DNA of 64,000 nt from Cypionkella sp. (GTDB lineage Bacteria > Pseudomonadota > Alphaproteobacteria > Rhodobacterales > Rhodobacteraceae): contig NZ_JAQGKQ010000108.1 of assembly GCF_028290025.1 (NCBI RefSeq), positions 1 through 64,000 of the forward strand, in the 5' to 3' direction. Below are positions 27,926-37,199 of this stretch, piece by piece. The notes beneath the pieces were generated by a model. That model was not told the origin of the DNA. It saw only the letters and a program-made list of their open reading frames with translations, and searched no databases. Both the position numbers and the translations under genes were made by a program. The stretch's first letter is position 1, and each line of letters begins with the position of its first letter.

Positions 27926-30481
27926 TCATGATATTGGGTTTATTTTGCGGACATCCACACGATCAGCTAACGCTAAATGGGCCGCTGCCAGCCGGGCCAA
28001 TGGCACCCGATAGGGGCTGCACGACACATAATCGAACCCGGCTTTGCGGCAAAACCCTATCGATTCGGGGTTGCCGCCATGCTCGCCACAAATCGAGACC
28101 GTCAGGTCTGGGCGCGTCGCGCGACCCCGTTCGGAGCCGATAAGCAGCAGTTCCCCAACGCCATCGACGTCCAAAGTATGGAATGGATCTTCCGGAAACA
28201 CCCCTTGCTGCACATAGGTATTCATAAAGCGACCAGCGTCATCCCGGGACAAGCCGTAGGTCATCTGTGTCAGATCATTGGTCCCGAAAGACAGAAAATC
28301 CGCATGCTGCGCAATCTCACCAGCGCGCAAGGCCGCACGCGGCGTTTCCACCATGACGCCGAGTTTAAACTGGAACGCCACGCCGGATTTCGTTCGCACT
28401 GACGCCGCGACTGCGTCGATATGGCTTTTGACCAGCTCAACTTCACGACGCGCTGACACCAGCGGGATCATGATTTCGGGGATCACCGGAGTGCCTTTGC
28501 GGGCAAGTTCGACCGTCGCTTCAAAGATCGCCTGCGCCTGCATCGCGTAGATTTCTGGCAGCACCACGCCAAGCCGCACACCACGCATCCCCAGCATCGG
28601 GTTGAACTCGGCTAATGCCTCAGCGCGGCGGGTGACTTCGGACAAGGGGCGGTCGAGAGCTTCGGCGAGTTCGCGTAGACCCTCTCGGCTGTGCGGCAGG
28701 AACTCGTGCAAGGGCGGATCGAACAGGCGGATGCAAACCGGCAGGCCCGCCATGATCTCGAACAGCTGCACAAAGTCAGCGCGCTGCATCGGCAGTAACC
28801 GTGCAAGGGCAGCCGCGCGATCCGTCGAGGTGTCGGCGAAGATCATTTCGCGCATTACCACTAGGCGGTCTTCGTCGAAAAACATATGCTCGGTGCGACA
28901 CAGGCCAATGCCTTGCGCCTCAAATTGCCGGGCGGTCGCGGCATCGGCGGGAGTGTCGGCGTTGGCGCGGATACCGATATCCCGGAAGCTGTCGGCCCAG
29001 CCGAGCAACTTGCGGAAGGCGTCGTCCAAGGCCGGGGCGAGCATCTCGGCAGCGCCCGCCAGCACATCACCAGTGGTGCCATCAACGGTTATCAAATCGC
29101 CCTCAGCGAAGGTGCGGCCATCGGCGGCAGTCAGGCGTTTTTCCTTTGGATCCAGTCGCATACCAGACGCACCCACCACGCAGGGGACGCCCAAACCGCG
29201 GGCAATCACGGCCGCATGTGAGGTCACTCCACCGCGTTCTGTCACCACACCAACGGCGGCGTGCATTCCGCGAATATCTTCGGGTGCGGTTTCACGGCGC
29301 ACCATGATGCAAGGCTCACCCCTCGCCGCACTCGCCTGAGCCGCCTGCGACGAGAACACGATCCGCCCCACCGCAGCGCCCGGAGAAGCTGCGATGCCCT
29401 TGGCAAAGACGTCGCGCACCGACCGCATATCGACCTGTGGATGCAGCAGTTCCGACAGCGCGCGGGGTTCCACACGCAGCACGGCTTCCTCGCGGCTGAT
29501 GATGCCGTCATCGGCCAATGCCACGGCGATTTTCAGGCCGGCACGGGCCGAGCGTTGAACTTTCACCGCATCCAGCACCGAAAGTTTGCCGTCCTCGATG
29601 GTGAACTCAATCTGCATTTCTTCACGCAATTTTTGCCGACACACAGCACCATGGCGGATCAGATCGGCGAAAATTTCCGGGGCGATATCCTCTAACGACG
29701 GCCCGCGTTTGTCGCGGGTTAGGTAAAGCGCCTCGGTCTTTTTCAGCGCATCGCGGCCTTGCGATTGGCCCAAGTAGCGACCCTTCACCAAGGGCAATCC
29801 TGTAACCGGATCAATGAATTGCATGACGCCAGAACCGGAAATCCCCTGCCCGATACCCTGCGCCATCTGCTGCACCACCAGTCCCAAAGTAGCTTCAACC
29901 GGCGCGCCTTTGGCTTGACGCAGCAGGCGGGCGGAGGTGCCTTCCCATGCGCGGGCCATCGAACGTAGCACTTCGGACAGTTGCTGGGCCGGGTCTTCGG
30001 GGAACGGTTCTTCCATTTCGCGCTCATAATGCCGCAGCGCGTCCCGTAGGCTGTCGGCATTTGGCTTGCCGGAATCGAACATATCTGGGTCTAATCGAGC
30101 CACATGAGTGGCGTAACCTTGCACAAAACGCAGGTAAATGGCATCTGCCGCTTCACGGCCGTTGGTTTCGACAAGACGGGTATGTTGGGCGGCGTTCATG
30201 CCGATATTCAGCACGGTTCCGGGGCCACCCCAGTCGGGATTCTCGGGCGATGGGCGCACGGAAAGCAACGGCATTGCACCAAAATGAGTCAATATTGCTT
30301 TGACATCAACGGGATGACCAGCCGCGATTGACCGCACGGTTTGCGCCGGGAGGGCCACCGTTTCCGGAACCGGAAGATCAAGCCGGACCAGCCGTTGCAG
30401 GCATTTCGCACGCCAGCCGTGGGCTGAGGTGCGGATGTCGGCACTCGGGGTGATCTCTGCGAACTCGGCGATTTTCTGCAC
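27926..30481 (-). CDS. ppdK: Pyruvate, phosphate dikinase (PPDK/PEP synthase family)
   Basis: This 851-aa protein interconverts pyruvate and PEP with ATP and phosphate. It contains an N-terminal ATP-grasp part, the phosphohistidine loop GGVTSHAAVIARGLGVPCVVG, a TIM-barrel PEP site (GIGLCRTEHMFF) and the catalytic cysteine in SICGEHGGNPESIGFC. I place the start at a GTG (30481) with AAAGG upstream because the 39 codons before it look non-coding and no ATG lies between. Direct repeats of CGGCCA sit in its promoter region. It gives the cell a gluconeogenic route from pyruvate. Confidence 0.92.
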   Translation of the reverse strand: MQKIAEFAEITPSADIRTSAHGWRAKCLQRLVRLDLPVPETVALPAQTVRSIAAGHPVDVKAILTHFGAMPLLSVRPSPENPDWGGPGTVLNIGMNAAQHTRLVETNGREAADAIYLRFVQGYATHVARLDPDMFDSGKPNADSLRDALRHYEREMEEPFPEDPAQQLSEVLRSMARAWEGTSARLLRQAKGAPVEATLGLVVQQMAQGIGQGISGSGVMQFIDPVTGLPLVKGRYLGQSQGRDALKKTEALYLTRDKRGPSLEDIAPEIFADLIRHGAVCRQKLREEMQIEFTIEDGKLSVLDAVKVQRSARAGLKIAVALADDGIISREEAVLRVEPRALSELLHPQVDMRSVRDVFAKGIAASPGAAVGRIVFSSQAAQASAARGEPCIMVRRETAPEDIRGMHAAVGVVTERGGVTSHAAVIARGLGVPCVVGASGMRLDPKEKRLTAADGRTFAEGDLITVDGTTGDVLAGAAEMLAPALDDAFRKLLGWADSFRDIGIRANADTPADAATARQFEAQGIGLCRTEHMFFDEDRLVVMREMIFADTSTDRAAALARLLPMQRADFVQLFEIMAGLPVCIRLFDPPLHEFLPHSREGLRELAEALDRPLSEVTRRAEALAEFNPMLGMRGVRLGVVLPEIYAMQAQAIFEATVELARKGTPVIPEIMIPLVSARREVELVKSHIDAVAASVRTKSGVAFQFKLGVMVETPRAALRAGEIAQHADFLSFGTNDLTQMTYGLSRDDAGRFMNTYVQQGVFPEDPFHTLDVDGVGELLLIGSERGRATRPDLTVSICGEHGGNPESIGFCRKAGFDYVSCSPYRVPLARLAAAHLALADRVDVRKINPIS

Positions 30482-30555
30482 TGCGGCACCTTTACTTTGC
30501 GGGCGCAGGATACACTGGGTGGGGCTTGGTGCAAGCGTTGTGGTAGCTTGGTTAA

Positions 30556-30622
30556 TTGGCCGTTTTGATGAAAGGTTAATGACCCAACAAACGGCCATTA
30601 AGCGGCCAGAAAGCGGCCATCT
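30556..30622. promoter_or_regulatory. CGGCCA repeats at 11-bp spacing upstream of ppdK
   Basis: Three direct units, AACGGCCATTA (30590-30600), AGCGGCCAGAA (30601-30611) and AGCGGCCATCT (30612-30622), follow each other at exactly one helical turn. An inverted copy TTGGCCGTTTT lies at 30556-30566. They are 75-140 nt upstream of the ppdK GTG, as expected of operator repeats; the 211-nt interval to glyS holds nothing else. Confidence 0.55.
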
Positions 30623-30693
30623 AAGATTCCACTTTGGCGAGGTGGCAGGGGATTAACCTTGTTTGGGCGAATCCCCCGCTTTCGCGGTGTTAT

Positions 30694-33099
30694 TTAGCCA
30701 TCTATGCGGGTCAGATCGGCCACGCCTGCGCAAATCGCGCGGATGCGGTGCAGCAGGTTCAGGCGGTTGCGGCGGATGATCGGGTTGTCGGAATTGACCT
30801 GAACGGCGGTGAAGAAGGCGTCGATCGGGGCGCGCAGTTGCGCCATCGCGGCCATCGCGGCGGCGAAATCTTCGCGGCGCATCGCGGGGGTGATCTGCGC
30901 TTCGGCGGTGTCGAGGGCTGCGAACAGCGCGCGTTCTTCGTCGGTTTCCGCGAACTTTGGATCGGCGCCGTAGGAGTATTCTACGCCGTCTTTGGCCTCG
31001 GCTTGGGTCAGGATGGTGTTGGCGCGTTTGAAGCCTTGCAGCAGGTTCGGGCCGTCTTCGGTTTTCAGGAAGGCGGCGAGCGCCTCGGCACGTTTGACCA
31101 GCAGGGTGAGGTCATCATTGCCGGGCATAGCAAGGCAAGCGTCGATCACATCATGGCGGATGCCTTGGTCTTTCAGGAAGACTTTCAGGCGGTCGTGGAA
31201 GAAGGCGAGGAGGTCGGATGAGGCGGACACACGTCCGAGAATTTTCGTCTTCTTCCTCGACATCTTGCCCAGTTTGTCCGCTGAATTCCGAATAGCTTCA
31301 GTGATCTCAAATTGGTTTACATCGCCATGTCCATCGTCAGAAAGAACGTTATCAATATGGTCGAGATGCCAGTCAGAATAGCTTTCAAGTACGTTATTAA
31401 TCACTTCGATATCTTCCGGCAAAATGAGTCCGAGCTTTGCTTCGCAACGAGCCTCATGAAGCGCGTAGGAAGCTGGTCGATTACAAAACTCTTCGCCGCG
31501 GGATATTTCCAAGAATAGGTCTGCAATGCGATTTAGGGCGGACGACGCATTTTCTGTAGCAAGACCATTTATGCGAGGTCGAAACACAAACTCAAGCCTC
31601 GCCCGCACCTCATTCCCCAATACCAACCGAATAACCCCCAGTGCCGCCCGACGCAGCGCGAACGGGTCTTTCGACCCCGTAGGTTTTTCGTCAATGGCCC
31701 AGAAGCCGGTCAGGGTGTCGATTTTATCAGCCAACGCCACGGCGACGGAAACTGGGTCGCTCGGCACGGTGTCGGTGGGGCCGAGGGGGGAGTAGTGGTC
31801 GCGGGCGGCGAGGGCCACGGGTTCGGGCAGGCCAGCTTCGCGGGCGTAGTACATGCCCATCAGACCTTGCAGTTCGGGGAATTCGCCGACCATGGCGGAG
31901 CGGAGGTCGGCTTTGGCGAGTTTTGCGGCTTGCTCGGCGAGATCGGGGTCGGCTTTGACCAAGGGGGCGATTTCGCGGGCAAGGGCTGCGATGCGGGCGA
32001 TGCGGTCGGCTTGGGAGCCAAGTTTGTTGTGGAAGGTGACGGATTTCAGGCCGTCGAGCCATTCCTGCATCGGGGAATCGGGGTTGGCTTTCGCCACGCG
32101 CAGATCGTTTTCCCAGAAGAATTTTGCATCCGACAGGCGGGCGGACAGCACCTTTTGGTTGCCCTTCAGGATCGTCTCGCCGTGATCTGCCGTCTCGGTA
32201 TTGGCGACGGTGATGAAGCCCTCTATCCGGCCCGTTTTGGGATTGCGCACCGAGAAGAACTTCTGGTGTTCCTTCATAGAGGTCTGCAAAACCTCGGGCG
32301 GCAGGGCGAGGAAGGTGTCGGCGATGCGGCCCATCAGCGGGACAGGCCATTCGACAAGGCCCGCAACTTCGGTGAGAAGGCCCTTGTCTTCAACGACTTC
32401 CATGCCCGCCGCGAAGGCGAGGTTCTGCGCGCCTTGCCAGATTGCGGCTTCACGCTCGGCTGAGTCCAGCACGACATGGGCGCGTTTCAGTTTGACCACA
32501 TAGTCGTCAAAGCTGGTGACGGGGAAGCGGGCGGGCGACAGGAAGCGGTGGCCTGCGGTGGTGTTGGAGGATTGGATGCCGTCGATGTTCAAGGGAACGA
32601 CTGCGCCGCCGGATTCGTCGGAGAGCAGGCAGAGGATGGAGTGCAGCGGGCGGACCCAGCGCAGGGTGCCGGACCCCCAGCGCATGGATTTCGGCCAGGG
32701 GAACGTGCGGATAGTGGTTTCCAAAACCTCCGCGATGATGACGCTGGCAGCGCGACCGGGCTTTTCGATCACGGCGTAAAGCGTTTCGCCCTTTTTATCG
32801 GCGCGGCGTTCCAACTGATCGAGTGTCAGCCCGGTGGAGCGCAAAAACCCCTCAATCGCAGCGGGCGGCGCAGAGGCGCTTGGGCCCTTGCGTTCCTCGC
32901 GGACGGGTTTGCTTTCTGCTGACAGACCTTCGATGGACAGCACCAGACGGCGCGGAGTCGAGAACGCGCCCGACGAGGCATAGGTCAGGCCAGCCTCAAC
33001 CAAGCCATTGGTGATCATGGATTTCAGATCGTCACGGGCGCGGGCTTGCATCCGGGCGGGGATTTCCTCGGAAAACAGTTCGATCAGCAGGTCGGACAT
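30694..33099 (-). CDS. glyS: Glycyl-tRNA synthetase beta subunit
   Basis: This 801-aa beta subunit of the alpha2beta2 enzyme charges tRNA-Gly together with GlyQ. It has the N-terminal LLIELFSEEIPARMQ, the KSMRWGSGTLRWVRPLHSI block, VARANxETADHGETIL-like VANTETADHGETILKGN, and the C-terminal DALR-type region DLLAFFHDRLKVFLKDQGIRHD. It is about 110 residues longer than E. coli GlyS, and residues about 493-623 are coded by AT-rich DNA unlike the rest. The start abuts the stop of the DUF6446 gene (TAAATG). It is the last gene of glyQ-DUF6446-glyS. Confidence 0.95.
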   Translation of the reverse strand: MSDLLIELFSEEIPARMQARARDDLKSMITNGLVEAGLTYASSGAFSTPRRLVLSIEGLSAESKPVREERKGPSASAPPAAIEGFLRSTGLTLDQLERRADKKGETLYAVIEKPGRAASVIIAEVLETTIRTFPWPKSMRWGSGTLRWVRPLHSILCLLSDESGGAVVPLNIDGIQSSNTTAGHRFLSPARFPVTSFDDYVVKLKRAHVVLDSAEREAAIWQGAQNLAFAAGMEVVEDKGLLTEVAGLVEWPVPLMGRIADTFLALPPEVLQTSMKEHQKFFSVRNPKTGRIEGFITVANTETADHGETILKGNQKVLSARLSDAKFFWENDLRVAKANPDSPMQEWLDGLKSVTFHNKLGSQADRIARIAALAREIAPLVKADPDLAEQAAKLAKADLRSAMVGEFPELQGLMGMYYAREAGLPEPVALAARDHYSPLGPTDTVPSDPVSVAVALADKIDTLTGFWAIDEKPTGSKDPFALRRAALGVIRLVLGNEVRARLEFVFRPRINGLATENASSALNRIADLFLEISRGEEFCNRPASYALHEARCEAKLGLILPEDIEVINNVLESYSDWHLDHIDNVLSDDGHGDVNQFEITEAIRNSADKLGKMSRKKTKILGRVSASSDLLAFFHDRLKVFLKDQGIRHDVIDACLAMPGNDDLTLLVKRAEALAAFLKTEDGPNLLQGFKRANTILTQAEAKDGVEYSYGADPKFAETDEERALFAALDTAEAQITPAMRREDFAAAMAAMAQLRAPIDAFFTAVQVNSDNPIIRRNRLNLLHRIRAICAGVADLTRIDG
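31230..31620 (-). other. Low-GC segment inside glyS
   Basis: By eye this stretch has clearly lower GC and different codon use than flanking glyS sequence. It codes for residues about 493-623, including CNRPASYALHEARCEAK and VLESYSDWHLDHID. Its length roughly matches the extra length of this GlyS relative to E. coli. The frame is open throughout. Confidence 0.6.
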
Positions 33100-33573
33100 T
33101 TATTGCTCCGCTTCAGGAGAAAGCTGGTGCCACGCATAGGCGCGGCCATCGGGAAAAACCGCGACAACGCGGTCGATTTCGGGGGCGATATTGGCCTGGG
33201 ACAGGAAGGCGATGGCCTCCCCCTTTTCCAAGGCTTCGCCGATTTTGGTGGCGTCAAAGCAGCTGAACCACGTGGGCGCGATCAGCGGAACCGCGTTTTC
33301 GTAGTGCTTGTAGGTTTCGGTCAGCATGGCTTGGCTGAGGGGTGTGTGGAAGCAGGCGCGGAAGCGCAGCGGCGAGGAGTCGGCCGTGATGCCTTCGACG
33401 CCGTCAACGAGGATCGCCTCGGGCTGGCCGGATTCGATCAGGGTGAGTTCGATCTCGGCGCCTTTTTGGAAGGTCGCCGGGGTATAGTAGGCGTATTCCT
33501 GCAGCCAATACATGGCGATGCCAGCGATGGCGGCGACGATCACAATGAAACCCGCGACGTATTTGCCATTCAC
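33100..33573 (-). CDS. DUF6446 family membrane-anchored protein
   Basis: This 157-aa protein with an N-terminal transmembrane helix ([22 protein letters not shown]) and an extracytoplasmic domain has [13 protein letters not shown] and [17 protein letters not shown], each with a cysteine that could pair. I assign it to the DUF6446 family, seen between glyQ and glyS in Rhodobacterales. I chose GTG at 33573, which overlaps the glyQ stop as GTGA, because the helix follows directly. Function unknown; tight coupling between two tRNA synthetase genes is notable. Confidence 0.78.
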   Translation of the reverse strand: MNGKYVAGFIVIVAAIAGIAMYWLQEYAYYTPATFQKGAEIELTLIESGQPEAILVDGVEGITADSSPLRFRACFHTPLSQAMLTETYKHYENAVPLIAPTWFSCFDATKIGEALEKGEAIAFLSQANIAPEIDRVVAVFPDGRAYAWHQLSPEAEQ

Positions 33574-34523
33574 GAGTGCGCCTCTGCGTCTTGACCTGTT
33601 GCGTCCCGACCGGCCGGGGTCAACCGGAAGGCGTCGGCACATTTCTTCGCCAGCGCGCGGACGCGGCCAATATAGGCTTGGCGTTCGGTGACAGAAATCA
33701 CGCCGCGCGCATCAAGCAGGTTGAACAGGTGGCTGGCTTTGATGGTCTGGTCATAGGCCGGGTGGGCCATGATGATTGTTTTGCCGGATTTCGGGTCGAG
33801 CGGCGGGAAATCCAGCAGGCGCTGACATTCGGCCTCGGCATCTTTGAAGTGTTGGAAAAGTTGCTCGGTATCGGCACCATCAAAGTTGTGGCGCGAGTAT
33901 TCTTCCTCGGTCTGCATGAAGATGTCGCCATAGGTCAGCGGGATTTTCGCGGCGGGGTCGTTGAACGGCATGTCCATGACGTGATCGACGCCGAGGACAT
34001 ACATCGCGAGGCGTTCGAGGCCGTAGGTGAGTTCGCCGGAAACCGGACGGCAATCATGGCCGCCGACTTGCTGGAAATAGGTGAACTGCGAGACTTCCAT
34101 GCCGTCGCACCAAATCTCCCACCCCAAGCCCCAAGCGCCGAGAGTGGGGGATTCCCAATCGTCCTCGACAAAGCGGATGTCGTGCAAGGATGCGTCAATG
34201 CCAATGGCTTTGAGCGAGCCGAGGTAGAGGTCTTGCAGATCGGGCGGCGAGGGTTTGATGATCACCTGATATTGATAATAATGCTGCAGGCGGTTGGGAT
34301 TCTCGCCGTAGCGGCCATCGGTGGGGCGGCGCGAGGGCTGCACATAGGCGGCGGCCCAAGGCTTCGAGCCCAGTGAACGCAGGGTAGTGGCGGGGTGAAA
34401 TGTGCCCGCGCCGACCTCCATATCATAGGGCTGCAAGATCGCGCAGCCCTGCGCTGCCCAGTAATTCTGCAAACGCAGGATGATTTCCTGAAAGCTGCGG
34501 GGGGCTTTGGGGGCATCAGCCAT
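33570..34523 (-). CDS. glyQ: Glycyl-tRNA synthetase alpha subunit
   Basis: This 317-aa class II synthetase subunit carries the active site for glycine activation. It shows [20 protein letters not shown], then [20 protein letters not shown], the [20 protein letters not shown] block and [19 protein letters not shown]. The ATG at 34523 (MADAPKAPR) has a GAGGT ribosome site; the longer upstream frame overlaps the divergent promoter. It heads the glyQ-DUF6446-glyS operon. Confidence 0.96.
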   Translation of the reverse strand: MADAPKAPRSFQEIILRLQNYWAAQGCAILQPYDMEVGAGTFHPATTLRSLGSKPWAAAYVQPSRRPTDGRYGENPNRLQHYYQYQVIIKPSPPDLQDLYLGSLKAIGIDASLHDIRFVEDDWESPTLGAWGLGWEIWCDGMEVSQFTYFQQVGGHDCRPVSGELTYGLERLAMYVLGVDHVMDMPFNDPAAKIPLTYGDIFMQTEEEYSRHNFDGADTEQLFQHFKDAEAECQRLLDFPPLDPKSGKTIIMAHPAYDQTIKASHLFNLLDARGVISVTERQAYIGRVRALAKKCADAFRLTPAGRDATGQDAEAHS

Positions 34524-34679
34524 GACGGACCTCTTGAAATGTTGCCACTCCATAGGCAAGAGGCAGCCAAGGGTCAATGCGGCGCTTATGTCTGGGGCGG
34601 AAAGCACGTGCATCTGCGGGGTGCTCTGCTAGGTTCGCCAGACTGCGGCGCTTGGCGAAAATTGAGATTGGACGGTTTG

Positions 34680-36449
34680 ATGAGACTTCGGATGGTTGTG
34701 CTGGCGCTGCTGGCGGTGCTTGGGTTTGGCTCGATGGCTACGGCACAAGAGCAGGCTTGGTTGCAGGTTGAGGCGCAGCCAAGTTTGGCCGAAGCCGAAG
34801 CGCGGGCGCGCGCCTATGCCGCCGAGTTTCCGAATGTCTCGGGGTATCAGCTTTCATCCGGCTGGTATGCGATCGTGCTGGGGCCATATTCGCCGGAAGC
34901 CGCCGCTGGCGCGCTGTCCGATCTGCGCGGCGACGGAGCTATTCCGGGCGACAGCTTTGTAACCGATGACGCCACGCATCGCCAGCAATTTTGGCCGGTG
35001 GGGGCGATTGCCGGGCAGGTTGAGGTTGAGCCGTTGCTGTCAGATCCCCTGATAGTAGATCCGATGCTGGCAGATCCGGCGATTGAAGCCGTTGACCCGG
35101 TGATTGAGGTGATGCCTGCCGAGGAAACTGTGCGCGAGGCGAAGGCTTCGGAGGCAGAGTTGGACGCGGATGGTCGCAAGGCGCTGCAAACCGCGATGGC
35201 TTGGTATGGCTTTTACGAGGGCGGCATTGATGGCGCTTTTGGCCCCGGCACCCGGAACTCGATGGCGGCTTGGCAAGAGGCGAATGGGTTTGAGGCCACA
35301 GGCGTGCTGACCAGCAAGCAGCGGGCGGCGTTGGTGGGCAACTATCAGGCGGATCAGGCGGAGTTTGGCTTTGCTTCGATCTCGGAGCCGGAAGCCGGGA
35401 TTGAGATTACGCTGCCGATGGCATTGGTGGAGTTTGACCATTATGAGCCGCCATTTGTGCATTACAATGAGAAGGCTAACTCCGGGCTGAAAGTGATATT
35501 GATCTCCGAGCCGGGCAATCAGGACAGCCTGTCTGGGCTTTATGATGTGCTGCAAACGCTGGAAGTGGTGCCTGCGGAGGGTGAGCGGAGCAAGTCGGAG
35601 AAAAGTTTCACCATCAATGCGGCCTCTAGTGCGGTGCAAAGCTATGCTTATGCCGAGCTGAAGGATGGCATGGTGAAGGGCTATCTGGTGGTTTGGAACC
35701 CGGCGGATGCGGAGCGGATGAGCCGGATTTTGCCCGCGTTGAAGGCGAGCTTCCGCGGCGTTGGCGATAAGGCGCTTGATCCGGGCTTGGTGCCGATGGA
35801 TGCGGCGACGCGGTCGGGGTTGCTGGCGGGGATGGAAGTGAAGTTGCCGAAGCTGTCACGCTCGGGGTTCTTTGTGGACGCCTCAGGGGTTGTGGTGACG
35901 ACTGTTGAGGCTGTGGCGCAATGTGGGCGGGTGACGATTGATCACGCGACTGACGCGACGGTGGTGGCGCAGGATCAGGCGACGGGGATTGCGATCTTGC
36001 GGCCGGTGTCGCCGCTGGCTCCGCCGGCTTTCGCGCGGTTTGCTGGCGGGGCGGTTCGGCTCGGGTCTGAGGTTGCGGTGGCGGGGTATTCTTACGAGGA
36101 TAAGCTTCCTGCTCCGGTGCTGACTTTCGGCACGCTGGAGGAGGAGAAGGGACTGAACGGCGAGGCTGGGATTTCTCGGCTGGCCGCCCCTGTGCTGCCG
36201 GGCGATGCGGGCGGCCCAGTTCTGGACGCCACGGGCGCTGTGCTGGGGATGCTGTTGCCGCCTGCTGTGAAGGGCGCGAAACTGCTGCCGGATGGCGTGG
36301 CTTTTGCCGCCCAAGCCGGGATGATCGGGCAGGTTTTGACGGCCTCGGGTGTGGTCGTAACGGCGGCCACTTCGACCGATTTGGCGACGCCGGATGCTTT
36401 GAATGCGGCAGGGCTAGGCATGACGGTTTTGGTGTCTTGCTGGGAGTGA
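34680..36449 (+). CDS. Exported SPOR-like / peptidoglycan-binding protein with degenerate trypsin-like domain
   Basis: This 589-aa protein has a signal peptide (MRLRMVVLALLAVLGFGSMATAQ), a SPOR-like repeat (residues about 25-100), a peptidoglycan_binding_1 domain (DADGRKALQTAMAWYGFYEGG...FGPGTRNSMAAWQ) and a C-terminal trypsin-like fold. In that fold the serine motif reads PGDAGGP rather than GDSGGP. The positions expected for His (TTVEAVAQC) and Asp (DQATGIAIL) are also not conserved. I infer a periplasmic cell-wall-binding pseudo-protease, perhaps a scaffold. It is divergent from glyQ. Confidence 0.78.
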   Translation: MRLRMVVLALLAVLGFGSMATAQEQAWLQVEAQPSLAEAEARARAYAAEFPNVSGYQLSSGWYAIVLGPYSPEAAAGALSDLRGDGAIPGDSFVTDDATHRQQFWPVGAIAGQVEVEPLLSDPLIVDPMLADPAIEAVDPVIEVMPAEETVREAKASEAELDADGRKALQTAMAWYGFYEGGIDGAFGPGTRNSMAAWQEANGFEATGVLTSKQRAALVGNYQADQAEFGFASISEPEAGIEITLPMALVEFDHYEPPFVHYNEKANSGLKVILISEPGNQDSLSGLYDVLQTLEVVPAEGERSKSEKSFTINAASSAVQSYAYAELKDGMVKGYLVVWNPADAERMSRILPALKASFRGVGDKALDPGLVPMDAATRSGLLAGMEVKLPKLSRSGFFVDASGVVVTTVEAVAQCGRVTIDHATDATVVAQDQATGIAILRPVSPLAPPAFARFAGGAVRLGSEVAVAGYSYEDKLPAPVLTFGTLEEEKGLNGEAGISRLAAPVLPGDAGGPVLDATGAVLGMLLPPAVKGAKLLPDGVAFAAQAGMIGQVLTASGVVVTAATSTDLATPDALNAAGLGMTVLVSCWE

Positions 36450-36458
36450 GTTTGGCTG

Positions 36459-36531
36459 TGTCCACGTGTGGCCAGAGGGCTCTGGCACGTAATTTCAATG
36501 GCTTAGCAGGGGGTGGGTAAGGGATTTTTAA
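36459..36531 (-). repeat. Dispersed element R1, copy B, with extra hairpin
   Basis: The palindrome TGTCCACGTGTGGCCA (36459-36474) comes first on the plus strand, then TCAATGGCTTAGCAGGGGG, then the box TTAA-N7-TTAC read on the minus strand (36517-36531). A second perfect hairpin GCCAGAG/CTCTGGC (36471-36486) overlaps it and may end transcription of the gene upstream. Confidence 0.65.
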
Positions 36532-36564
36532 CTTTTGGGCTTGCGAGAGGCTGAACAGTTGAAC

Positions 36565-36600
36565 GCTCCGCGGGGGATATTTTCGCAGAGAGGATGACCT
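36565..36600 (-). repeat. Dispersed intergenic repeat R2, copy 2
   Basis: GCTCCGCGGGGGATATTTTC then GCAGAGAGGATGACCT: the reverse complement orientation of the element at 15425. Confidence 0.7.
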
Positions 36601-36706
36601 AAGCGGCGGCTAATGTAATCGTCCGGGCGGCTTTCGCTCGCTGCCCCGGGAACCTCCCGCCCCTCTCCGCATTCACTCTCTGACGCTTTTTGCGAAGGAT
36701 GGCGAT

Positions 36707-37165
36707 ATGCTGGTGAAGCAACCTCAGGTGCGGGTTACGATGTTTGTCGATGTGGCGCCGGAAGACGTTTACACCGCGTTTACCGAGCCTGACTGGCTGT
36801 GTGGGTTTTGGCTGGCGCAGGCGGATGGGCCGTTGCGGGTGGGGCAAGCAGTCAAATGGACTTTCATGGTGACGGGGGCCGAGGCCACCGTTACGGCGCG
36901 GCGGATGATGCCCTCACATCAGATAATTTGGGACTGGGACGACGGATCGACGGTTCAGATTGATCTCGACCCGTTTGAGGATGGCACGGCGGTCACGCTG
37001 CTCAGCTGGGGGTTTGCGGGCAGCGACGATGAACAGATGGCGGCGGCGCTGGATGCGACCGAGGCATATTCGATAGTGCTGTGCGATCTTAAAACGCTGA
37101 TGGAATCGGGCAAGTCGGCCGGGTTGACGCGGGCCAAAGCGCAGTTGATCGAAGCGCGGCAGTAG
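36707..37165 (+). CDS. SRPBCC/AHSA1-like domain protein
   Basis: This 152-aa single-domain protein of the START/SRPBCC superfamily has VRVTMFVDVAPEDVYTAFTEPDWLCGFWL, the typical first strand and helix, the central HQIIWDWDDGSTVQIDLDP, and a long C-terminal helix (ALDATEAYSIVLCDLKTLMESG). Such proteins bind hydrophobic ligands or assist Hsp90; no specific role can be assigned. It is a lone gene, convergent with folE2. Confidence 0.78.
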   Translation: MLVKQPQVRVTMFVDVAPEDVYTAFTEPDWLCGFWLAQADGPLRVGQAVKWTFMVTGAEATVTARRMMPSHQIIWDWDDGSTVQIDLDPFEDGTAVTLLSWGFAGSDDEQMAAALDATEAYSIVLCDLKTLMESGKSAGLTRAKAQLIEARQ

Positions 37166-37199
37166 TTTGGCGCTTCGATCAGGCAATCAACGCGGTGGA

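Noticed and set aside
35626-36498. 290-aa Pro/Ser-rich minus-strand frame
   Set aside because: It is antisense to the pseudo-protease gene; the Pro/Arg-rich composition is what GC-rich coding DNA gives on the opposite strand.
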